Below, one piece after another: positions 33,874-43,360 of a stretch of DNA of 64,000 nt. Source of the DNA: Seminavis robusta (Eukaryota; Bacillariophyta; Bacillariophyceae; Naviculales; Naviculaceae). Under the pieces are notes generated by a model. That model had not been told where the DNA came from. It was given only the letters and a program-made list of their open reading frames with translations, and ran no database searches. The stretch spans positions 41,553 to 105,552 of the forward strand of contig CAICTM010000149.1 in assembly GCA_903772945.1 (NCBI GenBank). Direction: 5' to 3'. A program made the translations under genes and the position numbers. Numbering within the stretch: position 1 is the stretch's first letter; each line of letters starts with the position of its first letter.

Positions 33874-36090
33874 ATGACAGAGCCAGTGCTACTGCCGATG
33901 AGCGAGTATATAGTCGGGGATGAAGCCATGGCGGAGCAGACTGCTGACGCCATCCTGAAGCAGATGGACGAGCAGTTGATTGAGCTCATTGGGGTAGACA
34001 GGTCTCATCTCGTCGTGGAACCGGAACTGGAAGTTCATGTCGATGAAGCGCAACATACGCCCAAAATGATCCATCACAGCTCTCTTGAAACATCAGCAGG
34101 GCTTTCCGACATTACGTTTCCTTCCTCTCGGCACATGCTGCTGGATTATCCCATGGTACTGGACAAGCGACGGAACCCAGAGCTTACTGCACCCATACAC
34201 GTGACGAAACACTCTTCCGATCGGGTATCCTTGTCTTCCATGTCCTCTGCATTGCCTTCTCTGGCCAGATGCGAAACCACGTTGTTGCTCGAAGATGACG
34301 ACGATGATGTATCTCTGCTAGTTGATGACGAAGAACCACCATCTACCATTCAAGTCACGTCAGGAAGGGATTCTGTAACAACACGGAGCATTCAAGATGC
34401 AGTGGATGCTATCCGGGAAGAAGCATCACGAGTAGAAGCAGCATTGGCTATTGACCAGGTTCAGACAATGCAGAATGAATGTTTTTCCATGAGGAAGCTG
34501 CTTCGGGCACAGGCAGATCAAATCGAGCATCTGAAGAAAGAACTGAAACTGAAGGACGACAAACTGGCCATGATGGAACTTGAGCGTGATTTATTCAAGG
34601 CCGATATGGATGCTCTTGAAATAGAACGAAGATTAGCTGCCGCCGACAGGGCTAGCACTGTAAAGCGCCAGGTTTTGGGCTCTCCATTGAACTCCTCTGT
34701 CACTCAGTCGTCGAGTGGCGGGACCTTTCAGACAGCTGCCACTCATCTTCAGCAACCGACAACAGAACGCACCAGCTTGGCTAGCACTCCTGAAACGGTT
34801 GATTTGAGGTCCTTGGCAAATCAATGCAAGGGGAAGGCGACTCAAATGGAGGAACTTGCCGCCCAGATGAACGCCAAAGAAAGTACAGTGAAGCAATCAA
34901 CCAAGACTGTATCTGAGGTATCGGGTCGACGGAGCCGCACTCAGCTTGGGGAAATTGGCAATGTTTCTTGTCCAAGAGACAGCACAGGCCCTGCTTGCGT
35001 ACCCTCGTCTTCATCAAAGAATCAACTCGAAAAGAATGGTGACTCTCCTTATTATAATCGCGAGAACGAGAAGCAAGAGACGACTGGTTCGATTGTGCCA
35101 TCAGCAGCGTCAACGGATTCTCGCAGCAGCAAGCCTTTTAGCGTGACAAGCGGTAAGAATTTTTCTCCTCCTGGGTCAGCGTCGATGGGAACTCGCACCT
35201 GTAAGCCTACCAGTGTGGGCAGCAGAAAGACGCTTTCATCATCCATTGGGACGCCATCTCGACATAGTAAGCTTCTGAGTGTGAAAAGTGTAAGGAGGAT
35301 CTCCCTTCCAACAAAGAAAGATGGGATTGCCAATGACTCGCAGGGTCCTTCATATACGAAGAAGGACTTATCGGAAGGAACCCCCAAAGGAAACCGATCT
35401 GCAAAAGACAAGAAAGCCTTCTCCAAAGAGTTCAGGCCAATCCAACCTGGGCCCTCAATGGTGACGAAACCTCAAGTTGTGGCAGCTCCTGTGCCACGAA
35501 AGGCGAATTCGCCATCTACACCACAAATACAGTCGGAGAAGGAGGCCAAGGAGAACAAAACTGTGACAAATCCCCCCAAGTCTCGTGAACGCATTTGTCT
35601 CATGCGCACAGTGGAAAAGACTGGGGCCTTTCCAACCCTTGGTAGTAATGAGAAAACATCCCTGACATCCAGGAGTTCAGAGTCTGAGAGTTGCGCCAAT
35701 CAAAGCAAGTCAGGGATCTCCGCAATCTTTCGAAGACGAAAGGGAAACAAGAAAGAGTCTGTCAAGAGACCATCTTGTGCGGAGAAGGCCCGCGAGAACA
35801 GAGACTCTCTGCAAACACAAGTGGATGAACTGGCGCAGCGCCTAAAGAATTCAGTGGAGGGCTCAGAAGAACTTCGATTGAGACTAGCTATGATCAGTCG
35901 ATACTATGAGTGCACAGTTCACCGGCTACACGAGAACATTGTGTCTTTAAAGAAGGAGCAAGCTGCCATGAAGGTCGGCTTGACGAAGCAAATAAAGTCC
36001 ATTGATCGCGAAAGGCTTTTAGCCATCAAACGGAATGAGCTTATGGTGAAAGAGCAACAGATTGCCAAGTTCCGCCGGCAAAAGAAGTAG
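33874..36090 (+). CDS. Coiled-coil hypothetical protein
   Basis: Single exon, 738 aa. The N-terminal 180 residues are mixed and acidic. Residues about 185-255 form a coiled coil (EEASRVEAALAIDQVQTM, QADQIEHLKKELKLKDDKLA). A long Ser/Thr/Lys-rich, probably disordered stretch follows, with short degenerate repeats of the type KPFSVTSGKNFSPPGSA. The last 110 residues form a second coiled coil (ARENRDSLQTQVDELAQRL to the terminal KEQQIAKFRRQKK). This layout suits a cytoskeletal, centrosomal or other scaffold protein, but no family was recognised and the role is unknown. Confidence 0.75.
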   Translation: MTEPVLLPMSEYIVGDEAMAEQTADAILKQMDEQLIELIGVDRSHLVVEPELEVHVDEAQHTPKMIHHSSLETSAGLSDITFPSSRHMLLDYPMVLDKRRNPELTAPIHVTKHSSDRVSLSSMSSALPSLARCETTLLLEDDDDDVSLLVDDEEPPSTIQVTSGRDSVTTRSIQDAVDAIREEASRVEAALAIDQVQTMQNECFSMRKLLRAQADQIEHLKKELKLKDDKLAMMELERDLFKADMDALEIERRLAAADRASTVKRQVLGSPLNSSVTQSSSGGTFQTAATHLQQPTTERTSLASTPETVDLRSLANQCKGKATQMEELAAQMNAKESTVKQSTKTVSEVSGRRSRTQLGEIGNVSCPRDSTGPACVPSSSSKNQLEKNGDSPYYNRENEKQETTGSIVPSAASTDSRSSKPFSVTSGKNFSPPGSASMGTRTCKPTSVGSRKTLSSSIGTPSRHSKLLSVKSVRRISLPTKKDGIANDSQGPSYTKKDLSEGTPKGNRSAKDKKAFSKEFRPIQPGPSMVTKPQVVAAPVPRKANSPSTPQIQSEKEAKENKTVTNPPKSRERICLMRTVEKTGAFPTLGSNEKTSLTSRSSESESCANQSKSGISAIFRRRKGNKKESVKRPSCAEKARENRDSLQTQVDELAQRLKNSVEGSEELRLRLAMISRYYECTVHRLHENIVSLKKEQAAMKVGLTKQIKSIDRERLLAIKRNELMVKEQQIAKFRRQKK

Positions 36091-36206
36091 ATAGTTTTTT
36101 TCAAAAGGGGCGGGGCTTTCATCAGCACATTTGTCTATAGCAAGAAAATTAGTACAAACGTCTCTTGTTGTTTCTGTTTGCTTTGCAACTGGGCCAAGCT
36201 AGCTAG

Positions 36207-38164
36207 CTATCGCTGTACTATGTTCCCCGTTCGTCTGAGTCGATTGATTGCCCCAGCAATCTCCAGCCTTCTAGCCCTTGCCAACCCGCCATGAAACTGC
36301 CCAGGAGCCAGGACATCCAGTCCCTGCTGTGCAACAGCCTGTTCAATCTGATCCAGAACTTGAGACAACGGCACGCCATCATTCGACGCTATCGACGCAA
36401 TCTTTTGAAGCGAGTTGGTAATTGTGTTCGTCTGCGCTTTTGTCACCAGCTGTTCCAGACCAGCCAGGTCACAGGTCGTTTCACCGTATTGGATAACAAT
36501 CTTCGACATGACTTTTGTCTTTCCAGCAGGATTGTAGGCATCTCCAACGGGATATCGCTTGCAGGATGAGCGAAGTTTTTGAAATACACCTGGTTGGCAG
36601 CTGTGTTGCCCGTTGGAAGAACCTGATGCCTGGGCTGCAATCTGTTTTGCTCGATCAGTCGCATCATGCGTTTTGTAGCAATCCATCATCACAACATTGT
36701 CCGCCACAGCAAAGAAGTCCCCAGACCCTCCAATCACGAGAACCGATGAAATTCCAATCTCTTGATAGAGTGACCGCACCAGCCTAACAAATGGAGTGAT
36801 GGGTTCCTTTTCAGCTGCAACCAGTTGTACCATCTTGTCATCACGGCACATGAAATTTGCCGCCGCGGTGTCCTCGTCAATCAGCAAAGCAGTTGCCCCA
36901 GCTTCAATAGACTGCAAATTCGATTCAATTCAATTCAATCATTTGGTAAGGGCAAGCCAACACAACAAGCACAAAGCAGCAGTGAGAATGAATCGCATCG
37001 AAACAAATCAAATAATGTAAGAGCCGCGACTGTACCCGCCACTCCACATCTTGGGAACAATGGCAGCCTAATACACGCAGCTCTGGTATGATTATGTTTT
37101 GTAGCAATACCAAAACCTCCTTTTCGGCAAGAAAACGCACTGCTCAAGCCTACGAATGGTCCCACGGAGGAACAAGGCTGGCAGCTCTATAACTTTGCCT
37201 TGACGCATGCTGGATCGATAGATCGATCAAAAATCGCCTCTACTCGTCTCACGTACCTCGACAATATTGCTCGCCTGACTGGTACTGCCACTGGCATCCG
37301 GAGTGGTGAAGTTTGTTGTGTCTTTTCCAAAGGGCAGATTGTTGATAAAGGGCGAAATGTCCACGGAAGAAACCGCTCTGCCATCCTCTGCTCGAATTTT
37401 CATGGCGTGCGGACTCGTCACACAGAATTCTCGCCCATCCCCTGGTAGCTTGAGATAGACTCCCAACTGCAGTGCTTGCAGTAGTGTCGATTTGCCATGG
37501 AATCCTCCTCCGCAAATGAGAGTGACACCCTTGGGAATGCCCATCCCCGAGACGGTTGTTTTGAGCGTTGGCAGATCAAAGCTGACTTGCAGCCGTCCCG
37601 GTGACGCAAATAGTCACTGGTGGCCATGGCTCGAATGGGATTGGAATAGAGTGTGGGTGGAATTTGAGCCACGCTGTTTTGGAGAACCACACGGCATCGC
37701 GTGGGTGGAGCAAAAGGATCCGACTGAGCACGGCCCACGTAGAGTGTAATGCCGGCTTCCGTGTTCACCCAGCCCTTGGTGGTCTCCAAGTCATGATAGG
37801 AGGGATACTGACGGCCGTCCATTTGTTGCAGCAAGCGACGAAGATCGGCCATGGATCCTCCATTGTTGTTGTTGTTATTGCTGTTTCCTCCATCGTAGCC
37901 ATTTCCACGACCTCTTCCACCACCACCACCACCACGTCCTCGGCCACCTCTTCCTCGGCCACGACCTCCTCCTCCATATTTTTGTTTGTAGTAATCGCCT
38001 CGTCCTCCCATGTTGTCCACGCTTTTGGTGCTACCCTCTAACTTGGAGGTACTGCTACAGATTCTTCTTCTCGTTGCTGCTCGCAATAAGAGCGACTCTA
38101 CCGGTAGCCTTCTTCTGTTAGCAGCCAAAAGAGACGAAATGAAGAAGAGAGGCTTTGCCTTCAT
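36207..38164 (-). pseudogene. ABC-class ATPase (PF09818-type) with internal deletion and frame change
   Basis: Left and right parts belong to the predicted ATPases of the ABC class. The 5' part (38164 to about 37607) has a signal/transit-like start, an Arg/Gly-rich run, then DGRQYPSYHDLETTKGW, LYVGRAQSDPFAPPTRCRV and NPIRAMATSDYL. The 3' part, in another frame from about 37605, begins SPGRLQVSFDLP and has SGMGIPKGVTLICGGGFHGK-ST (Walker A), IRAEDGRAVSSVDISPFINN, LIDEDTAAANFMCRD and a family-type C-terminus. It splices at 37257/36911 across a 345-bp intron. About 150 residues that the family normally has between the two parts are absent and the frame changes at the join. The gene looks broken, unless the assembly lost a segment. 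Expression is unknown. Confidence 0.7.
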
Positions 38165-39150
38165 CAATAGTAGCTACTAGCTAGACGACAGCAACAAAGA
38201 TTGTGTTGGCATGGTGGCATTGGGTGGTGGCCACCGCATCCTCAGCCAAAAATTACGATAGCTGGCTTGCTTCTCCTTTTCGGTACGGTACGGTACCAGG
38301 TACAGTACCGTACCAGTCGAAAACCCCCTTGAAAAAGCGGACCCCCATTGAACGGTTGAAGTCTTAAATTGAACGGTTGAAGTTGAACAGTACTAGCTAT
38401 CTTAATAAAATAGAGTACCCATCATAGTACCGGTACCGACTCATTGAAAGAGTCTGGTATTGTAATTGGGGAGCGAAATAGATGGACGAAAAGATGAAAA
38501 AACACAAAAACAAATGCTACAGCCCCATGCCCCTTGTTGTGCTGCATGGGTCTGTATCATTTGTTTGTTGATTTTATCACTTTGCCGTGGAGAAAAAGCA
38601 CTCCCCAAGTGGTGATGCAGTGTTTTCGAGCGATTTTCAATTTCGAAACATGCATCATTTTCAATGGTGTATACCCAGTCTTTCCACTTTCCCTCTAAGT
38701 CATTCAGTCATTTCGTTAAATAATTCCATTAAGCTCCTCAAAACGATCACTTGTGGGTATATGGACCGTGTTTGGTGTTAATGCTCTACTTTCAAATGGC
38801 AACTATAGGTTTAACACTCATCTCAAACAGATAACAGAAAGAAATAATGGCTAGGTCAACTTTGAATTTCTCATTACCCATACCGTACCTTTCAATGAGT
38901 CGGTACGGTACTCAGAGTAAAAGCATGCAATTTTAAAAATTGGTACGGTACTTACTTTTAAGTCTGTGGAAGCTTTGTTAACTCTTAAGCCATGTTTTCT
39001 TGAGCGTCTCATTTATTTTTGTTTCAAGAGAGCACAGAGATCCGCGGACAGGGGAAAGTGAACTGCCAGAGGTGAACTGGCAGAGGCTCATTTTTCGTGA
39101 AGTTATCCTTGCCTCCTGCCTTCTTGCCATTGTGAAATGCATGTAATAAG
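38165..39150. other. Intergenic interval
   Basis: Divergent upstream DNA. It contains a dense GGTACGGTACGGTACCAGG...TACCGTACCAG block (38280-38315) and a 16-bp direct repeat ATTGAACGGTTGAAGT (38347-38362 and 38368-38383). AT-rich beyond 38500; no gene. Confidence 0.5.
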
Positions 39151-40848
39151 ATGAAGGTATCTTTGATTTGGTTCCAGTGGTTTCTGCTTTTGGCTGGTTT
39201 TACTGGAGTGAAAGTGATCCATGGTCAAGATGAAGATGTAGATGGGAGTGACTATGATTATGGAGATTATTATGGAGGTTCCGGTCCCAATCTTCCAGGT
39301 AGCACTGGTAGTGCATTGCCGGATGTCACGTTGGTGGCAGTGAACTGCAGTGATGATTTGGTAGAGTTTACAGCTCTCACTGAAATGCTCTTAGAAGGCT
39401 CTAGTGATTTGCTGCCTCTGCTCGACAGAAAGGTGCTGAAAGGAGAGTTCATGGGGATCTATAATTCTCTTACGGCTCTCAACTGTGATGCTTATCACCG
39501 GAAATTGAATCGGGTCAACTTTGTAGCTCAATTCAATGGAACCGACTACTACACTCTACAAGATCTCATTTACTACAATGAATCTCTCAATGTCAATCAG
39601 ACCAAAGCTCTGGAAGATTGGTTTACTCCAGATCAGAATGGTACCGGTACTGATCAAGATGGAGATCAAGAAGATGCAGACTTGAATAATACCAGAAGAG
39701 CTGCAAGAAGAATCCTTCAGATTCAAAACGAAGTTTCCACCAATACCACCAACTCTTCTGGTGACAGGGAATCTTCTGATTACATGGGCTCTGTCACTGT
39801 CATGTATCAAACAGTGGGAACTTGCAGAGGCTGCCCCGTCACTGATGCTGGATCTTTTGAGCTGTACGACGATGCATTTAGACGGCGCTTGGCTACTAGT
39901 AAGGACATGCAAATGCGCAGGATCAATCCAGTGCAACTCAAGACACGCATACTCTCGACGAGGAAACTTCAGCAAGATTACAACAGCACTGACACAAGAC
40001 CAGATTGCCGTTGCCCAGAAGGAAGCATACCCAGGCCACAAGCTCCAGGAGTACAAGAGTGCATTGATCTCATGAACGAACGAATCCCTGTCGTACAGCA
40101 AGAACTGGGTGTCTTACGAAACAGTGTACTCGTCAATCTCATACAGCTTGATGATCTATCCACCATAGATGATGACAATGCCACTGAAACTGAATCAGCT
40201 GGCACAATTCCAGATACTTCCAATTCGGGCAATGGCAGTTACCAACCTCCAGGAATTCGTCCTCTTCCGCCAGGTCCTCCTCCTTCGGATCCCAACAACA
40301 ACAACAATATTGGTCTTTGCTGCCCCACCGGATACACGGGAGTGCTGCCACACAACAATTGCGCACAGTTTTACAACTGTGAATTTGGACAAGTCGTAGA
40401 TCAGGCACCTATTCCATGTCCACAAGGACTGCTCTTTGACAGGAACCAGCAGGTATGCACTTGGCCGGCCGTGGTATCGTGCACTGAAAACCCCGTTTGC
40501 ATTTCCAGACAAAACGGACTGCAGCTAATACAGCAACAGCAGCAAAAACAAAAAGAAGGAAATCACCCAGCCTTGGAATACAACATTTGGACGCGACAGG
40601 GACGGCCCAATGATTCCTCGTCTGCCAAACCCAAAACAACGCAAAACGTTCGAAACAATAACAAAGATGGACCATCCACCAATCAAGAAACCACCCCAAA
40701 CGGAGTGGATGGGATGGAACCACACTCGCTGGTACATATGGATTCGTACGAGGGAAAGTCGAAAGGAGTCCCGAGGCAACAGGCAAGTCATCTTGTGATG
40801 ATGATTGCCACCATAATAGCAACAACGATGTTGTTGTGGTGGGGATGA
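39151..40848 (+). CDS. Secreted, probably GPI-anchored protein with a chitin-binding (CBM14) domain
   Basis: Single exon, 565 aa. It starts with a signal peptide (WFQWFLLLAGFTGVKVIHG), then an acidic Asp/Tyr/Gly stretch. Many Asn-glycosylation sequons and Cys residues follow (TCRGCPVTD, CRCPEGSIPRPQ). Residues about 388-445 form a peritrophin-A/CBM14 chitin-binding module: CCPTGYTG, NNCAQFYNCEFGQ, CPQGLLFDRNQQVC, VVSC. A low-complexity Gln/Asn/Thr stem leads to a C-terminal hydrophobic tail (LVMMIATIIATTMLLWWG) with a preceding small-residue region, as for GPI anchoring or a single membrane helix. A role at the frustule or cell surface, perhaps binding chitin-like fibres, is inference. A GGTACCGGTAC word lies inside the coding sequence near 39641 and encodes GTGT. 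Confidence 0.83.
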   Translation: MKVSLIWFQWFLLLAGFTGVKVIHGQDEDVDGSDYDYGDYYGGSGPNLPGSTGSALPDVTLVAVNCSDDLVEFTALTEMLLEGSSDLLPLLDRKVLKGEFMGIYNSLTALNCDAYHRKLNRVNFVAQFNGTDYYTLQDLIYYNESLNVNQTKALEDWFTPDQNGTGTDQDGDQEDADLNNTRRAARRILQIQNEVSTNTTNSSGDRESSDYMGSVTVMYQTVGTCRGCPVTDAGSFELYDDAFRRRLATSKDMQMRRINPVQLKTRILSTRKLQQDYNSTDTRPDCRCPEGSIPRPQAPGVQECIDLMNERIPVVQQELGVLRNSVLVNLIQLDDLSTIDDDNATETESAGTIPDTSNSGNGSYQPPGIRPLPPGPPPSDPNNNNNIGLCCPTGYTGVLPHNNCAQFYNCEFGQVVDQAPIPCPQGLLFDRNQQVCTWPAVVSCTENPVCISRQNGLQLIQQQQQKQKEGNHPALEYNIWTRQGRPNDSSSAKPKTTQNVRNNNKDGPSTNQETTPNGVDGMEPHSLVHMDSYEGKSKGVPRQQASHLVMMIATIIATTMLLWWG

Positions 40849-41670
40849 CAACCCTGGCTATGCAGCTACGAGGATGGACGGATTGACGGATTTGCAAGCA
40901 TAGATCTATAGCTAAACGCAGGGTTGGCTACAATTCACCACACCGTACTGTAAGACAGTATATTATCTATTCACCGCACTATGTGTTGTTTAACCGGTGA
41001 ATGCCACCAAGCTCACCATCCAGGGACATCTCCCATGACGCCACAATCGACTGACTCGACTCGTCTCTCGTGACGGCATTTCAGGAGACCTCTGGCTGGT
41101 ACCGGTAGTACCGTAGAGCATTACAACCCACTACTTCGGCGCCCGAAAGACCCCAGGGTAGGTTTGACAGAACGGAGGGAACTGTGATCTGCCTTCCAAA
41201 AGGACATCAAAAGCCCGGTGAGTTCTTCAAGTCGTCCATCCATCCAGGCATTGTCACCACGAAGTTCTCCTACGCTCTCGAAGTTCTCCTCGTCCTGTTG
41301 AAACTACCGGGTATTCATGTGGCAGCAACTGAATCTTTACCATGCATGAATCCTGGGCTCTAACACGGGAAGCAACTGAATGGAATCTCTTCCATGCATG
41401 AAAGAATGACAGGGACGTCAAGGAGCTACCGTAAGGCATTGACGAAGACGATCATTGTCCAACGAGACAAGTCTAGACTGGACGTAGAGTCAGAGCAATT
41501 ACTAGGCAGCGTCGTGATAACAACCAGTGTTACGTTATGCCATTTCACAAGCTTTCTTTCAATTCAATAATAATACCAGTAGTCCAGGCAAGGCAGATTG
41601 TGTCCAGCCTGGCTGTCCAGAATGTCCCCAAGTGACGGAAACACAAGGAGGGAAGGCAACGATCCCTTTC
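40849..41670. other. Intergenic interval
   Basis: Between convergent genes. It has TGGTACCGGTAGTACCGTA near 41098 and an imperfect direct repeat with AGCAACTGAAT and CCATGCATGAA (about 41324-41404). No gene. Confidence 0.45.
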
Positions 41671-42717
41671 TTAGTAGTCCCCGTCATCTTCGTCAGAGAA
41701 GTCCGACCCATCTGCGACACGGAATTCGTCATTGGGATACTCAATCCAACTTTGAGGCAACTGCTTTGCCAGTCGGCGATGGGTTTGAAGCTCTCCGGCA
41801 CTCAAGGCAACTGCTCCCACAAAATCAGCAATGGATCTCAACACGCCAACATTGCCACTCAGAAGCTGAACAGGGGATTCCTTGCGCGGTTCCATCATCT
41901 TTTCCCACAGTACCTTTCCTGTCTCATTGCCAGCACTCTCAACAAAAATGTCTGCTGCATCCTTCGAGCCGAGCTTTGACACCATTTTGGCATGCAGAGC
42001 CTTCATGGAAAAGTCTGGGGCAACCAATGTTCCCATGAGAAATGTTTGAAAAGCATCATGGGTTTGAATGACACCCGTTGACCACGATAGAGCCTGAGGA
42101 CGATGATCTTTCCACCTTCCATCTATACCTTCGCTCTTCAGGTTGCATGCCAATGCGCGTGCATCGAGCCCAATGGCTCCTTGCACCAACAGCCACTTTG
42201 CAATTGTCAAGCGCTTGGCCCTCCAAACAGAATCACAGGAAGAATCACAATTGTTCCAACACACACACCAGGGGCTGAGGTTGCGGGAATTCTTTGCCAC
42301 AACGTCTTCCTTGGCTCCATTTTGAAACAACCACTGCACAACCTCCATGTTGCCTTTGAAAATCGCTGCGTACATTGGAAACCAAAACTCCCCACCGGCT
42401 CTGGTGGTAGCCCCACCATGACTGTGAACGTACCGGCACATGGGAAGGTCACCATAGAAACAGAAGTATGTCATTGGTGTGATGGAATGAAACAGGTCAA
42501 CTCCAGGCGGCCACAGTGTCGTTGGTGGAAAAATGGCGGAACGACAATCATTGGGATCAAATTCTGCCTCTCTCAACTTGCGCTTGGCTGTAGCTTCATC
42601 TTCAGTGCTTGCAGCAACACCACGAGGAACACGAAGACTGCTTTCAGTGTGAACAGGACCCGCCTGTCGCTGCCGTTTGGCTGGTGGTTGTCGTCCGTGT
42701 CCAACAACAGACGCCAT
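41671..42717 (-). CDS. Ankyrin-like domain protein
   Basis: Single exon, 348 aa. It has a basic N-terminus, then FHSITPMTYFCFYGDLPMCR and FPMYAAIFKGNMEVVQWLFQ followed by RLTIAKWLLVQGA, which read as ankyrin-type helical pairs. A Cys-rich insert (WCVCWNNCDSSCDS) lies between repeats. The C-terminal third is helical (LLSGNVGVLRSIADFVGAVA) and ends in an acidic tail (FSDEDDGDY). This layout is common in large diatom gene families of unknown function; protein binding is the likely role. It is divergent from the TLC-domain gene at 43361. Confidence 0.78.
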   Translation of the reverse strand: MASVVGHGRQPPAKRQRQAGPVHTESSLRVPRGVAASTEDEATAKRKLREAEFDPNDCRSAIFPPTTLWPPGVDLFHSITPMTYFCFYGDLPMCRYVHSHGGATTRAGGEFWFPMYAAIFKGNMEVVQWLFQNGAKEDVVAKNSRNLSPWCVCWNNCDSSCDSVWRAKRLTIAKWLLVQGAIGLDARALACNLKSEGIDGRWKDHRPQALSWSTGVIQTHDAFQTFLMGTLVAPDFSMKALHAKMVSKLGSKDAADIFVESAGNETGKVLWEKMMEPRKESPVQLLSGNVGVLRSIADFVGAVALSAGELQTHRRLAKQLPQSWIEYPNDEFRVADGSDFSDEDDGDY

Positions 42718-43360
42718 GGTCGAGAGCTTCAGAGTTTGTGTTCCGTTGCTCCTGTCTTTTTGAGACGAAGGACTGGACCTTGCGTTTAAGAAGCCTGTGT
42801 GATTTAGAAGGTGAGGTAAAACTGTAACATTACCTGAGCTTCCAAGGGCTGTTTCGCAGTGACGTGCTCCGAATGAGGTGCAACATCATGATTTGAGCGT
42901 CCTGTTGATAAAATATAAATGAATTTAGTGGATAGCTTGGGACAAAAGAACCAAAAAACCTTATTTTGACAATTTTAGTCTAATGAAAAACAGTCAAATA
43001 ACAATTGGTAAATCCAATCAATCCGGAAGACCCCTCTTGGGACGTTTGCTTCCGCTTCTCGTGACACTTTCTCGAGCTCTTTCTTGTTGAATCTGATGCT
43101 TGACCAACCACAGAGCTCCATGGGACAGGATCGTCTGTTTGGCTTCTACAACAACACCCAGTGGTCAATACCCGCCGCCGCGTAGAGAAAGAAAGTCATT
43201 GCATTGATGGATCGCTGCTGGCTACGCTCTTTCTGTGGCGGGCATTCATCGAAGAAGAGAGAACGAGCAACAATCGAGACAGTGCTTTACATTCCCACGC
43301 TCCTGCTAGTTTAGAATTTGACTCACCAATCGAATCGAGAAGACTGAAGATTCATCATTC
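42718..43360. other. Intergenic interval between divergent genes
   Basis: About 640 bp; no ORF or repeat of note. Confidence 0.4.
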
